Assembly (NCBI RefSeq): GCF_003312915.1
Contig: NZ_CP030261.1
Coordinates: forward strand, 2,418,001 to 2,482,000
Direction: 5' to 3'
Source of the DNA: Flavobacterium fluviale
GTDB lineage: Bacteria > Bacteroidota > Bacteroidia > Flavobacteriales > Flavobacteriaceae
Length of the DNA stretch: 64,000 nt
Position 1 is the stretch's first letter. Every line of letters begins with the position of its first letter. The notes under the pieces are model-generated. The model was given only the letters and a program-made list of their open reading frames with translations, was not told the origin of the DNA and searched no databases. Of this stretch, positions 1 to 9,556 are shown in pieces. Made by a program: the position numbers and the translations under genes.

Positions 1-747
1 TTTTGTAAAGTTGATGAGGCTTCAGTGGCTAATTTAGTTCCAAACGGGAATCAATATAAATGGTACAATTCGCCAACATCGACGACACCATTGGCTGGTA
101 CATTGGTTTTAGAATCTGGCAATTATTATGTAAGAGAAACATCTCCTGCAGGCTGTACTTCAGAAGCGGCCACAGTTGTAGTTACGATAGAAGATTCGCC
201 GGCGCCGGTATTAAATTCAGATGGACAAAATTTCTGCGGATTAAATAATCCAACCATTGCAGATTTATCCAATAATACCAATATTCCTTCTACTGTAGTT
301 TGGTATGATGCTCCCGATAATGGAAATTTATTATCTGGAACAACTCCTCTAATAGAACAAGGAAGATATTATGGATTTAATTTTCCAAGCGCAGATTGCT
401 TCTCTTCAGAATATATTGAAGTCACAGTAACATTAACAGCGTGTGATAATGTACCAAATACCTTTTTTGTTCCCGACGGATTTTCTCCAAATGGTGATGG
501 AACAAACGACTCATTTGTGATAAAAGATATTGAATTTTTATACCCAAATTATACACTTGAAATTTATAATAGATACGGAAACGGAATGTATAAAGGAGAC
601 AAGAATAAACCAGCCTGGGATGGAATGAACTATGAAAAGAGCGGTATCGCCGGCGGAGTAGCACCAAACGGAGTTTATTTTTATGTGCTTCATTTTAATA
701 AAGATAATAAACCGCCGCAGCAAGGCCGTCTTTATTTAAATCGATAA
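1..747 (+). CDS. T9SS type B sorting domain protein, C-terminal part (5' end outside window)
   Basis: The reading frame is open from base 1 and stops at 747, so this is the C-terminal ~248 residues of a larger secreted protein. The first part contains Ig-like/PKD-like repeat segments (WYNSPTSTTPLAG, then WYDAPDNGNLLSG). The last ~90 residues are a gliding-motility-associated C-terminal domain: FFVPDGFSPNGDGTNDSF, then LEIYNRYG, W-DG and PNGVYFYVL. In the Bacteroidota this type B domain directs export through the type IX secretion system and retention at the surface. The next two genes encode a PorP/SprF-like protein and an OmpA-like protein, the usual partners of SprB-type adhesins, so a large surface adhesin is likely. 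Ligand unknown. Confidence 0.9.
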   Translation, partial: FCKVDEASVANLVPNGNQYKWYNSPTSTTPLAGTLVLESGNYYVRETSPAGCTSEAATVVVTIEDSPAPVLNSDGQNFCGLNNPTIADLSNNTNIPSTVVWYDAPDNGNLLSGTTPLIEQGRYYGFNFPSADCFSSEYIEVTVTLTACDNVPNTFFVPDGFSPNGDGTNDSFVIKDIEFLYPNYTLEIYNRYGNGMYKGDKNKPAWDGMNYEKSGIAGGVAPNGVYFYVLHFNKDNKPPQQGRLYLNR

Positions 748-779
748 ATCTCTTTTTATATTTCTAATATAATTTTCAA

Positions 780-1706
780 ATGAAAAAAATACTACTCTTA
801 ATAAATTTCCTTTTCTATTTATCAGCTTCTGCACAGCAGGATCCAGAATACACACATTATATGTATAATATGAGTGTCGTAAATCCCGCGTACGCAACAG
901 GAGTTCCTGCAATGATGAATTTCGGAGGATTGTACAGAACACAATGGGTCGGTGCAGTTGGAGCCCCAAAAACATTTACATTTTTTGGACACACTGCTAT
1001 AACAGATAAAATAGAAGCAGGAATCTCGTTCATCTCAGATGATATTGGAGACGGTGCCAAAAAAGAAAATAATGTCTATGCCGATTTTGCGTATGTCTTA
1101 AAATTAGGCGGACAAAACAAACTTTCATTAGGTTTAAAAGCTGGATTTTCATCTATGCAAAGCAATTTTAACGGTTTTCGTTTCACAGATCCGCAGACTG
1201 ATTTTGCTTTTTCAGAGAATATAAATGCAACTAAACCAAATATTGGAGTTGGAGCTTATTATTTTAGAGACAATCTGTATGTTGGATTATCTGTTCCTAA
1301 TTTGCTCAAATCTAAATATATCGAAGAAAAATCAGGAGTAAATGCTTTTGGTTCAGAAGAAATACATACTTTTTTAACGGCAGGTTATGTTTTTCAGCTT
1401 AATGATATGTTGAAATTAAAGCCCGCATTTATGTCCAAATTTGTCAAAGGAGGTCCAATAACTTTAGATGTTACCGCAAATGTTTTGTACAACGAAAAGT
1501 TTGAATTTGGAGCTGCTTATAGAATAGATGATTCGGTAAGTGCAATGTTTAATATCAATGTTACACCTACACTTAGAGTTGGTTATGCTTACGATTATAC
1601 AGTTACAAACTTTGGCCAGTTTAACTCTGGAACGCATGAAATTATGCTGTTATTCGATTTAGATTTACTAGGAAAAGGATTTGATAAATCACCAAGATTC
1701 TTTTAA
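780..1706 (+). CDS. PorP/SprF family type IX secretion membrane protein
   Basis: 308 aa with a signal peptide ending near SASAQQD. The opening QDPEYTHYMYNMSVVNPAYAT and the alternating amphipathic strands up to the end are characteristic of the PorP/SprF outer-membrane beta-barrel family. Family members help secrete or anchor individual type-B-domain adhesins. It lies 33 bp after the adhesin stop and 1 bp before the next start, so the three genes probably form one operon and this protein is inferred to be the dedicated partner of the upstream adhesin. Length is normal for the family. It is not necessarily the core PorP of the main T9SS locus. Confidence 0.9.
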   Translation: MKKILLLINFLFYLSASAQQDPEYTHYMYNMSVVNPAYATGVPAMMNFGGLYRTQWVGAVGAPKTFTFFGHTAITDKIEAGISFISDDIGDGAKKENNVYADFAYVLKLGGQNKLSLGLKAGFSSMQSNFNGFRFTDPQTDFAFSENINATKPNIGVGAYYFRDNLYVGLSVPNLLKSKYIEEKSGVNAFGSEEIHTFLTAGYVFQLNDMLKLKPAFMSKFVKGGPITLDVTANVLYNEKFEFGAAYRIDDSVSAMFNINVTPTLRVGYAYDYTVTNFGQFNSGTHEIMLLFDLDLLGKGFDKSPRFF

Positions 1707-1707
1707 A

Positions 1708-3846
1708 ATGAAAAATATGAAAAAACTACTCGTTATTATATTCGTATTTTCTATACAGTTTATAAAGGCACAAGATCTGGAATTGGCAAGAGCAAAACGA
1801 TTTTTTGACAAAACGTATTACAGCGAAGCCATTGTTTTATACCAAAAATTAGCAGACGATAAACCTTCGCAAGAAGTAATAAAAAATCTAGCCGATTCTT
1901 ATTTTTATACCAACGACTTGGTTAAAGCGCAGCGTTATTACCGCCTTTTAATCAATAATTACAGTAATAATTTAGATAGAGCTTATTATTTTAAATACGC
2001 GCAGACTTTAAAAGCTACCAATAGTACGGATGATGCCAGTACAGCTTTAAAAGAATATTATTCTAAATCTGCTAATGCAGAAGACGTTATTAATTTCGAA
2101 AAAGACCTTAAAACATTAGAAAATGTTACCGCAATAGGAAAACGTTTCGAGATTAAAAACCTGCCCATAAATACTCCAAATTCTGAATTCGGAGCCGTAA
2201 AATACAAGGATAATCTGGTTTTTGCAGGAGTTAAATTAAAGCCGGGCTGGTTTGATAAAAAATACAAATGGGACAATGAAACCTATTTGAATTTAGTTAC
2301 CATTCCATTAGCTAATATAAATGCCTCGGATTCTATAGTGAATTATTTTGCTAAAGAATTAAAAACAGGAATGCACGAATCGAATGCCATTTTTACCAAA
2401 GATGGTAAAACAATGTATTTTACCAGAAACAATTCTAAAAACGGAAAGAAAAAGAAAGACGACAAAAAAGTATCCAATCTTCAGATTTTTAAAGCGGAAT
2501 TAGTGAACGGGAAATGGACCAATATTACATCGCTTCCTTTCAATAGTGCGAACTATTCTTTTGAACATCCCGCTTTAAGTGCAGATGAAAAAATATTGTA
2601 TTTTGCTTCAGATATGCCGGGTTCTTTTGGTTCGTTTGATATTTATGCTGTAAATATAAATAAAGGAGCATTTGATACGCCAAAGAATTTAGGTCCGTTA
2701 GTAAATACAGATAAAAGAGAACAATTTCCTTTCGCATCTGCAGACAATAAACTTTATTTTTCTTCGGATGGACATTTAGGATATGGATCTTTAGACGTTT
2801 TTGTATCTGAAATTAACGGAAATGAATATTCAAAACCAGTTAATATCGGATTACCATTAAATTCAAATCTAGATGATTTTGCCTTTAATATCGATTCCAA
2901 TACTAAAGAAGGTTTTTTTGCATCGAATAGAGAAGGAGGAAAGGGCAGCGACGATATTTATCAATTCAAAGAAATTAAAGATTTAATTGTAGAAGATTGT
3001 AAACAATTTATCACAGGTATAATTACAGATGTCGATACAAAATTGGCTTTAGAAAATGCCACGGTAATTTTACAAGATGCGGAGAATAAAACTTTAAACA
3101 CAATAACAACTGCAGCAGACGGGAAATTCAGTTTTACTGCAGCCTGCGAAGCTTCTTATAAAGTTTCGGCCTTCAAGGAAAAGTATACCAATGAATCTAA
3201 ATCTTTGACTTTAGGAAAAACTAGAGATGCCGTAAACGACGCATCTTTAGCATTAAGATCTTTAGAAGCGATTAAGCAGGAAGAAAAACTAATTGCAGAA
3301 AATAAGAGAAAGCAGGAAATAATTATAGAAGAAGAAAACAAGAAAAAAGCGGAACTTGCTGCAATAGAATTAAAACAAAAAGAGAAAAAAGCGAAAGAAG
3401 CTGCGATAGTTGCTGCTGAAGTTAAAAAGCAGGAAAAAGTGAAAGAAATTCTAGCGCAGGAAAAAGATGTTGTAAGAGATAAAGACCGATTAATTATTAA
3501 AACCGATCCGATTTATTTTGATTACAACATGTGGTACATCCGTAAAGAATCGAAAGTTGTTTTAGGAAGAGTTGTTGATTTGATGAAAAAATATCCAGGA
3601 ATGGTAATCGAAATTGGATCACATACCGATTCTCGAGGCAATGCTAAATTCAATGAAGATTTATCTCAAAAAAGAGCCAATTCTACACGAGAGTTTATAA
3701 TTCAATCTGGAATTGATGCCAAGAGAGTTTCTGCAAAAGGGTACGGAGAATCTGTGCCAATTATCAAATGTAAAACCGACGAATCTTGTTCTGAAGAAGA
3801 CCACGAGTTAAACCGAAGATCTGAGTTTGTAATTAAGAATTTATAA
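1708..3846 (+). CDS. OmpA family protein with TPR-like, PD40 and carboxypeptidase-regulatory-like domains
   Basis: About 712 aa. I chose the ATG at 1708, one base after the previous stop, over an upstream in-frame TTG; an ATG at 1717 is also possible. A signal peptide ending near FIKAQD is followed by a TPR-like helical part (to ~130), WD40-like PD40 strands (EHPALSADEKILYFASD, QFPFASADNKLYFSSDG), a beta-sandwich CarboxypepD_reg-like domain (~440-510), a Lys/Glu-rich coiled coil (~520-590), and a C-terminal OmpA peptidoglycan-binding domain (IGSHTDSRGNAKFNEDLSQKR). Such proteins pair with PorP/SprF partners in gliding and T9SS loci and probably tie the outer-membrane complex to peptidoglycan. 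Related in architecture to PorE, but not proven to be PorE. Confidence 0.88.
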   Translation: MKNMKKLLVIIFVFSIQFIKAQDLELARAKRFFDKTYYSEAIVLYQKLADDKPSQEVIKNLADSYFYTNDLVKAQRYYRLLINNYSNNLDRAYYFKYAQTLKATNSTDDASTALKEYYSKSANAEDVINFEKDLKTLENVTAIGKRFEIKNLPINTPNSEFGAVKYKDNLVFAGVKLKPGWFDKKYKWDNETYLNLVTIPLANINASDSIVNYFAKELKTGMHESNAIFTKDGKTMYFTRNNSKNGKKKKDDKKVSNLQIFKAELVNGKWTNITSLPFNSANYSFEHPALSADEKILYFASDMPGSFGSFDIYAVNINKGAFDTPKNLGPLVNTDKREQFPFASADNKLYFSSDGHLGYGSLDVFVSEINGNEYSKPVNIGLPLNSNLDDFAFNIDSNTKEGFFASNREGGKGSDDIYQFKEIKDLIVEDCKQFITGIITDVDTKLALENATVILQDAENKTLNTITTAADGKFSFTAACEASYKVSAFKEKYTNESKSLTLGKTRDAVNDASLALRSLEAIKQEEKLIAENKRKQEIIIEEENKKKAELAAIELKQKEKKAKEAAIVAAEVKKQEKVKEILAQEKDVVRDKDRLIIKTDPIYFDYNMWYIRKESKVVLGRVVDLMKKYPGMVIEIGSHTDSRGNAKFNEDLSQKRANSTREFIIQSGIDAKRVSAKGYGESVPIIKCKTDESCSEEDHELNRRSEFVIKNL

Positions 3847-3852
3847 TTTATA

Positions 3853-3885
3853 AATCCGACAAGTTTTTTAAACCTGTCGGATTTT
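3853..3885 (+). terminator. Hairpin after the T9SS operon (CCGACAG palindrome family)
   Basis: AATCCGACAAG pairs with CTTGTCGGATT-like bases (one mismatch) and is followed by a T-rich run. It lies 7 bp after the OmpA stop. It belongs to the same palindrome family as copies at 4551, 7949, 43897 and 44033. Confidence 0.7.
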
Positions 3886-3977
3886 GATTTTTATAGAAAA
3901 ATTTGCAAAACACTTTCTGTTGATTTCTTTTTTATTTAATTTTATAAAATAACCTTGAAAAACAAAAACATTAAAAT

Positions 3978-4463
3978 ATGAAAAATCTAGTTTTACCGTG
4001 TCTTCTTGTAATCTGTATCGGATTCCAAAGTTGTAAAAATGATGAAAAAAACAAAGAAGTTGATGCAGCAAAAGCTGAGGGAGAAAAGATAGTAAGTACT
4101 GAATGCTACAAAGCCATATATGAAAAAGATACCTTAGATTTAAAATTGAATACTTTAAAAAATGGTAAATTAACTGGTGATATGGTGATGAAAGTAGCTC
4201 CTTCAACGGTAAGAACTGGAGAAGTTGCTGGTGAGTTTCATGGCGACACCTTATTTATAGACTATACATTTAAAGATTCGGCGAGCAAAGACAAAATTTT
4301 CAAAAATCCGATGGCTCTTTTAAAACGTGATAATCAGCTGATTTTAGGAAACGGAACAATGCAGACAACAATGGGGGTTACCTACTTAGTAAAAGATAAA
4401 CCAATTGATTTTGACCGAGTGAAATATAAATTCTATAGTGCAGAATGTACTGAGAAAAAATAA
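3978..4463 (+). CDS. Lipoprotein of unknown function
   Basis: 161 aa. The N-terminus has a short signal sequence and a lipobox (GFQSC, Cys about residue 19), so it is likely lipidated. After a charged linker the protein looks like a compact beta-rich domain (TECYKAIYEKDTLDLKL, GDMVMKVAPSTVRTGEVAGEFHGDTLFIDYTF). I do not recognise a named family with confidence. It is monocistronic: hairpins lie upstream and downstream and the next gene is convergent. The conserved Cys residues near the start and end of the mature domain could form a disulfide. Confidence 0.75.
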   Translation: MKNLVLPCLLVICIGFQSCKNDEKNKEVDAAKAEGEKIVSTECYKAIYEKDTLDLKLNTLKNGKLTGDMVMKVAPSTVRTGEVAGEFHGDTLFIDYTFKDSASKDKIFKNPMALLKRDNQLILGNGTMQTTMGVTYLVKDKPIDFDRVKYKFYSAECTEKK

Positions 4464-4550
4464 TAATTGCTGTTATGCGGAATTATTTGTCAAAGTTCAA
4501 AACTTTGACAAAGATTTGATAATGCTGCATTTTAGTCAATTTACATAATG

Positions 4551-4621
4551 AACCCGACAGCTTTTTAAAACTGTCGGGTTTAGTTAAAAAAAAGCCGTTC
4601 CTTATTTAAGAAACGGCTTTT
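4551..4621. terminator. Two back-to-back terminator hairpins between convergent genes
   Basis: The first is AACCCGACAG/CTGTCGGGTT (4551-4581). The second is AAAAGCCGTTcc/aaACGGCTTTT (4591-4621), flanked by A and T runs on the two sides, so it can act in both directions for the lipoprotein gene and the DUF1573 gene. Confidence 0.8.
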
Positions 4622-4642
4622 ACTATTTATTAAAGTTATTTT

Positions 4643-5023
4643 TTATAAAACTTCACCTTTAATTTTAAGGGCGACTCTTCCGTCAGGATAATTAACTGCA
4701 TTTGTTTCAACAGTAATTGTTTTACGAATTGGTCCAGAAGCCATATTGTATTTTACATCGATTTTACCTTTTTTACCCGGCATAATTGCTGCTACGGGTT
4801 TAGTAACGATAATAGAACTAACAGTCGATTCTGCACCTGTAATTAATAAAGGAGCGTCTCCCGTGTTAGTAAATTCAAAAGAACGAAGCCCATTATCACT
4901 TTTAGAAATTTTTCCATAATCAATTGTATTGTCTGGGGCTGCAAATTCAATTTTTGGGCCGTTTTGTGCATAACTTATTGCGCTAAACAATAAAACTGCA
5001 ATAAAAGAGGCTGCATTTTTCAT
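4643..5023 (-). CDS. DUF1573 domain-containing secreted protein
   Basis: 126 aa with a signal peptide ending at ISYAQN. The remaining ~105 residues form an Ig-like beta-sandwich of the DUF1573 type: IDYGKISKSDNGLRSFEFTN, TGDAPLLITGAESTVSS, then PGKKGKIDVKYN. This ASH/MSP-like fold is common and often multicopy in Flavobacteriia; its role is not established. It stands alone, divergent from valS and convergent with the upstream lipoprotein. Expected location is the periplasm or outer-membrane side. Confidence 0.85.
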   Translation of the reverse strand: MKNAASFIAVLLFSAISYAQNGPKIEFAAPDNTIDYGKISKSDNGLRSFEFTNTGDAPLLITGAESTVSSIIVTKPVAAIMPGKKGKIDVKYNMASGPIRKTITVETNAVNYPDGRVALKIKGEVL

Positions 5024-5115
5024 ATGAAATCAGTTTTTAATTGTAAGTAAATATACATTCTTTTAATTAACACACAAATTATTATTTCTCTTTTTATAGT
5101 GTACTTAATTATTTA

Positions 5116-5123
5116 CTTTTGCT
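5116..5123 (+). promoter_or_regulatory. Candidate -7 box (TACTTTTG) for valS
   Basis: Matches the Bacteroidota -7 consensus TAnnTTTG. It implies a leader of about 155 nt before valS, which contains an AACAGTTAA-type repeat at about 5222-5275. No clear -33 TTG at the right spacing. Confidence 0.4.
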
Positions 5124-5285
5124 GTCAGTTATAAATACAAAAATTGAACCAATTTTGGTGTTTAATTGTTTCCTTTTTAATTCGATTAATAGAATAAGGA
5201 CTAATAAAATGGTCGGAAGACCAATTAACAATTAAACAGTTAACCAAAAACGATTAAACAGTTAAACGAATAAACAACCTAATAA

Positions 5286-7919
5286 ATGACAATTCCAGCA
5301 CAATTTGACGCTAAGACGATTGAGAATAAATGGTATGATTACTGGATGAAAAATAATTATTTTCATTCAGAACCAGATCACAGAACGCCGTACACTATTG
5401 TAATTCCGCCGCCAAACGTCACTGGAGTCCTTCACATGGGACATATGTTGAATAATACGATTCAGGATGTATTAATTCGTCGTGCACGTTTAAAAGGTTT
5501 CAATGCCTGCTGGGTTCCAGGAACAGATCACGCATCTATTGCTACCGAAGCAAAAGTGGTAGCAAAACTAAAAGCAGAGGGAATCAATAAAAACGATTTA
5601 ACCCGCGAAGAATTCCTAAAACACGCATGGGAATGGACAGATAAATATGGCGGAACAATCTTAGAGCAGCTTAAAAAACTGGGAGCTTCATGTGATTGGG
5701 AACGTACCAAATTTACGATGGATCCAGATATGTCTGCATCTGTAATTAAATCGTTTGTAGACTTATACAACAAAGGATTAATTTACAGAGGATACCGTAT
5801 GGTGAACTGGGATCCAGAAGCTAAAACAACTTTGTCTGACGAAGAAGTAATTTATGAAGAACAACAAGGAAAATTATTTTTCTTAAAATATAAAATTGAA
5901 GGTTCAGAAGATTTCTTGACGATTGCGACAACACGTCCTGAGACTATCTTCGGAGATACTGCAATCTGCATCAACCCAAATGATGAGCGTTTTACACATT
6001 TAAAAGGTAAAAAAGCAATTGTTCCAATCTGCGGAAGAGTAATCCCGATTATCGAAGATGAATATGTAGATGTAGAATTCGGGACAGGATGTTTGAAAGT
6101 AACGCCTGCTCACGATATGAACGATAAAACGTTAGGGGAAAAACACAATCTAGAAATCGTTGATATTTTTAATGAAGATGCAACTTTAAACAGCTTCGGA
6201 TTACATTATCAAGGAAAAGACCGTTTTGTAGTTCGTACTGAAATTGCAAAAGAATTAGAAGAAATTGGAGCTTTGGCGAAGACCGAAATCCATTTGAATA
6301 AAGTAGGAACATCAGAAAGAACCAAAGCTGTAATCGAACCAAGATTATCAGACCAATGGTTTTTGAAAATGGAAGATTTAGTAAAACCAGCAATTAAGTC
6401 GGTTTTAGAAACAGGAGATATTAAATTACATCCAAAACGTTTCGAAAATACTTATGCGCATTGGTTAAACAACATTCGCGATTGGAATATATCTCGTCAA
6501 TTATGGTGGGGTCAACAAATCCCAGCTTATTACTACGGAGACGGAAAAGAAGATTTCGTAGTAGCTGAAAACATTGAAGACGCGCTAAAATTAGCACAAG
6601 AAAAAACTAACAATTCACAATTAACCATTAACAATTTAACACAGGATGTTGATGCATTAGATACTTGGTTTTCATCTTGGTTATGGCCAATGTCTGTTTT
6701 TGGAGGAATCATGGATCCAGAAAGTCCAGATTTTAAATACTATTATCCAACAAATGACTTGGTTACAGGTCCGGATATTTTATTTTTCTGGGTTGCGAGA
6801 ATGATTATTGCAGGCTACGAATATGCAGGCGAAAAACCATTTACAAACGTATATTTAACAGGTTTAGTTCGTGATAAACAACGTCGTAAAATGTCTAAAT
6901 CATTAGGAAATTCTCCTGATCCTTTAGACTTGATCGATAAATTTAGTGCAGACGGAGTTCGTGTAGGATTGCTTTTAAGCGCTTCTGCAGGAAACGACAT
7001 TATGTTTGATGAAGAATTATGTAATCAAGGAAAAGCGTTCTCAAACAAAATCTGGAATGCATTTAAATTGATTAAAGGATGGGAAGTTTCAGATACTATC
7101 GCACAGCCAGAATCATCAAAAGTGGCTATTGAATGGTACGAAGCGAAATTGCAGCAGACTTTAGTTGACATTGAAGATAATTTCGAGAAATACAGAATTT
7201 CAGATTCTCTTATGGCCATTTATAAATTGGTTTGGGATGATTTCTGTTCTTGGTTTCTAGAAATGATTAAACCTGCATACCAACAGCCAATTGACAGCGT
7301 AACTTTCGCGAAAGCGATCGAAATGTTAGAAAGCAACCTGAAGTTATTGCATCCATTCATGCCTTTCTTGACTGAGGAAATCTGGCAGTTAATTGCTGAA
7401 AGAACTTCAGAAGAAGCTTTAATCGTTTCAACTTGGCCAGAATTAAAACCATTTGATGCAAAATTAATTGCTGATTTTGAAAACTCAATTGAAGTAATTT
7501 CTGGAATTAGAACGATCCGTAAGGACAAAAATATTCCGTTTAAAGATGCTATCGAATTAAAAGGAATCAACAGTGAAAATGTTTCTACTTATTTTGATTC
7601 AATCATAACGAAATTAGGAAACGTTTCTGCTTTCGAATATGTTTCTGAAAAAGTAGACGGTGCATTGTCTTTCCGTGTAAAATCAAATGAATATTTCATT
7701 CCGATTACAGGAAACATCGATGTTGAAGCAGAAATTAAAAAGCTGACAGAAGAATTAAACTATACCAAAGGATTCTTGAAATCTGTTGAAGCAAAACTTT
7801 CAAACGAGAAATTCGTAAACGGAGCTCCAGAAAAAGTTTTAAATATAGAAAAACAAAAACAAGCAGATGCTTTAGCAAAAATTGCTACAATTGAGCAGAG
7901 TTTAGCTGGTTTGAAGTAA
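5286..7919 (+). CDS. valS: Valine--tRNA ligase
   Basis: 877 aa, normal length. Class I aminoacyl-tRNA synthetase that charges tRNA-Val in the cytoplasm. Seen: the HIGH-like motif in PPNVTGVLHMGHM (about residues 42-54), the CP1 editing domain (TTRPETIFGDTAICINP), the DTWFSSWLWPMS segment, the KMSKS motif at residues 535-539, an anticodon-binding domain, and a C-terminal coiled-coil arm (last ~70 residues, Lys/Glu-rich). Residues ~441-452 (NNSQLTINNLTQ) are encoded by a stretch that looks like the CAATT-rich intergenic repeats of this genome; the frame is intact. Probably monocistronic, with a palindrome terminator at 7949. Confidence 0.98.
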   Translation: MTIPAQFDAKTIENKWYDYWMKNNYFHSEPDHRTPYTIVIPPPNVTGVLHMGHMLNNTIQDVLIRRARLKGFNACWVPGTDHASIATEAKVVAKLKAEGINKNDLTREEFLKHAWEWTDKYGGTILEQLKKLGASCDWERTKFTMDPDMSASVIKSFVDLYNKGLIYRGYRMVNWDPEAKTTLSDEEVIYEEQQGKLFFLKYKIEGSEDFLTIATTRPETIFGDTAICINPNDERFTHLKGKKAIVPICGRVIPIIEDEYVDVEFGTGCLKVTPAHDMNDKTLGEKHNLEIVDIFNEDATLNSFGLHYQGKDRFVVRTEIAKELEEIGALAKTEIHLNKVGTSERTKAVIEPRLSDQWFLKMEDLVKPAIKSVLETGDIKLHPKRFENTYAHWLNNIRDWNISRQLWWGQQIPAYYYGDGKEDFVVAENIEDALKLAQEKTNNSQLTINNLTQDVDALDTWFSSWLWPMSVFGGIMDPESPDFKYYYPTNDLVTGPDILFFWVARMIIAGYEYAGEKPFTNVYLTGLVRDKQRRKMSKSLGNSPDPLDLIDKFSADGVRVGLLLSASAGNDIMFDEELCNQGKAFSNKIWNAFKLIKGWEVSDTIAQPESSKVAIEWYEAKLQQTLVDIEDNFEKYRISDSLMAIYKLVWDDFCSWFLEMIKPAYQQPIDSVTFAKAIEMLESNLKLLHPFMPFLTEEIWQLIAERTSEEALIVSTWPELKPFDAKLIADFENSIEVISGIRTIRKDKNIPFKDAIELKGINSENVSTYFDSIITKLGNVSAFEYVSEKVDGALSFRVKSNEYFIPITGNIDVEAEIKKLTEELNYTKGFLKSVEAKLSNEKFVNGAPEKVLNIEKQKQADALAKIATIEQSLAGLK

Positions 7920-7948
7920 GAATCAATTATTCTATTAATTTATAAATT

Positions 7949-7981
7949 AAACCCGACAGGTTTTTGAAACCTGTCGGGTTT
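7949..7981 (+). terminator. CCCGACAGG palindrome after valS
   Basis: AAACCCGACAGGTTT pairs with AAACCTGTCGGGTTT, followed by TGTTGTTTTT. Near-perfect 15-bp arms; probable terminator. Confidence 0.75.
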
Positions 7982-8002
7982 GTTGTTTTTAACCACAATT
8001 TT

Positions 8003-8103
8003 GTCATTCCGAGGAACGAGGAATCACACTAGAAATTCCGCAAAGAGAATCTTCAACCTTTGTTTATTGGCGATTGTAATTTCTTGTTCCTAGAAATGAT
8101 AAA
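8003..8103. repeat. Partial GTCATTCCGAG intergenic repeat
   Basis: Begins TGTCATTCCGAGGAACGAGG and ends TTGTTCCTAGAAATGA, so the two ends are imperfect inverted copies. It resembles, in layout, the long inverted element at 53047-53152 and the one at 43949-44014. No coding potential. Confidence 0.55.
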
Positions 8104-8104
8104 A

Positions 8105-9424
8105 TTATTTTTTATTCTTCTTTCTCAAAACCAAAAATAAAGGATAAGAAACTGCTGTAATTCCAACAATGATTATAAAACTCTTAGGATCGCTGTAAAT
8201 AAAACCTGCCAATAAAGCGATAGAAGCAATAATGGCTATTATTGTGGACCACGGATACCAATAAGAACGATATGGTCTTGGTAAATTGGGTTCTGATGTT
8301 CTTAGTTTTAAAAGAGAAAAGTAGGCGAGTCCCCAAACTATAATTGAGATAAAAGCGGCAAATGAAAATAATACTTCAAAAGAACCAATGCAGATCAAAA
8401 ATAAACTAACAAAAGATGAGACCAAAAGCGCAACAATTGGTGTTCCTCCTTTATTGATTTGTGTTCCTTTTTCGATAAAAAATCCATCACGGCTTAATCC
8501 GTAGAGAATTCGGGGCGGAATCATCATAAAAGCATTCAAAATACTAATTAACGAAAATATAGAAATTACCGTTACGATTACTGCGCCATTTTCTCCAAAA
8601 AGAATTTTCGCCACATCGGCTGCTGCGAGATTTGATTTAGCTAAAGTTTCGACTGGCAGTACGTGAAAAAATGCAGCATTTACCAAAACGTAAATTGACA
8701 TAACAAGTAAAACACCGCTGTATAATGATTTTGGAATATTTTTACTCGGATCATCATTTTCTTCGGCAAAAAAGCAAACGCTGTTCCAGCCATTATAAGT
8801 TCCAATAATAAGTTGTAATGATTTAAAAAATCCAAATAGTAATCCGATTTGAAAGAAGCTGTTGTCTGTTTGAATCGCTGGCACTTCGACACCAGAATAC
8901 ATAAAACAAGCTACAACTAAAGCCACAAAACAAATCACTTTTAAAAGACTTGTAATCTGCTGAATGACACTTCCGTTTTTGACACCGCTTAAATGAATTA
9001 ATACAAAGGCAGTTAATAGTGAAATGGCTATTACTGTTGAATAACTGGCCAGTGCTGGAAATAAAATAATAAGATATTCACTGATTACTATGCAGTAAAA
9101 GGCAGGCGGAATAACATTTGTAATGTAATCAAACCAGCCGGATAGAAAACCAGCATATTCTCCAAAAGCTCTTTTAATATAATTGTAAGATCCTCCTGCT
9201 TTTGGTAGCATCGTCGCCAGTTCTGCATATGAATTCGCTCCAAGCAAAACATAAAAGCCTCCAAAAAGCCATGAAGCAATAATCAGCCAATAGTTATTAA
9301 GCATTTCTGCAATTGTTCCTGGTGTTCTCAAAATTCCAACGCCGATTGTTCCTCCAATTAATACGGCAATGTTAAAACTAAGGCCTAAACTTTTCTTTAA
9401 TTGGTTTTTTGTGGAATCTGACAT
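8105..9424 (-). CDS. APC superfamily amino acid permease
   Basis: 439 aa with about 12 predicted membrane segments. The first helix has the APC signature (FNIAVLIGGTIGVGIL), the second the LLGANSYAELATMLPKAGGSYNYIKRAFGE pattern typical of LAT/YfnA-like amino acid exchangers. The gene is alone on the minus strand, with valS convergent on the other side. Substrate cannot be told from the sequence. The start at 9424 gives MSDSTKNQLKKSLGLS, a normal short cytoplasmic tail. Confidence 0.88.
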   Translation of the reverse strand: MSDSTKNQLKKSLGLSFNIAVLIGGTIGVGILRTPGTIAEMLNNYWLIIASWLFGGFYVLLGANSYAELATMLPKAGGSYNYIKRAFGEYAGFLSGWFDYITNVIPPAFYCIVISEYLIILFPALASYSTVIAISLLTAFVLIHLSGVKNGSVIQQITSLLKVICFVALVVACFMYSGVEVPAIQTDNSFFQIGLLFGFFKSLQLIIGTYNGWNSVCFFAEENDDPSKNIPKSLYSGVLLVMSIYVLVNAAFFHVLPVETLAKSNLAAADVAKILFGENGAVIVTVISIFSLISILNAFMMIPPRILYGLSRDGFFIEKGTQINKGGTPIVALLVSSFVSLFLICIGSFEVLFSFAAFISIIVWGLAYFSLLKLRTSEPNLPRPYRSYWYPWSTIIAIIASIALLAGFIYSDPKSFIIIVGITAVSYPLFLVLRKKNKK

Positions 9425-9488
9425 TGCTAAAATTCGTTTTTATTTATTTTGAATGTAAAAGTAAGTAAAAAATAGAGCTTTCACAGCA

Positions 9489-9516
9489 CAAAAAAACCTC
9501 GCTGTAAAGCAAGGTT
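9489..9516 (-). terminator. Terminator after the DUF4198 gene
   Basis: Read on the minus strand, AACCTTGCTTTACAGCGAGGTT forms an interrupted stem and is followed by a run of T. It lies about 40 bp after the stop at 9557. Confidence 0.75.
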
Positions 9517-9556
9517 TCCTGAATTGAAATTAAATCTAAGAATGAATTTTATAGAA

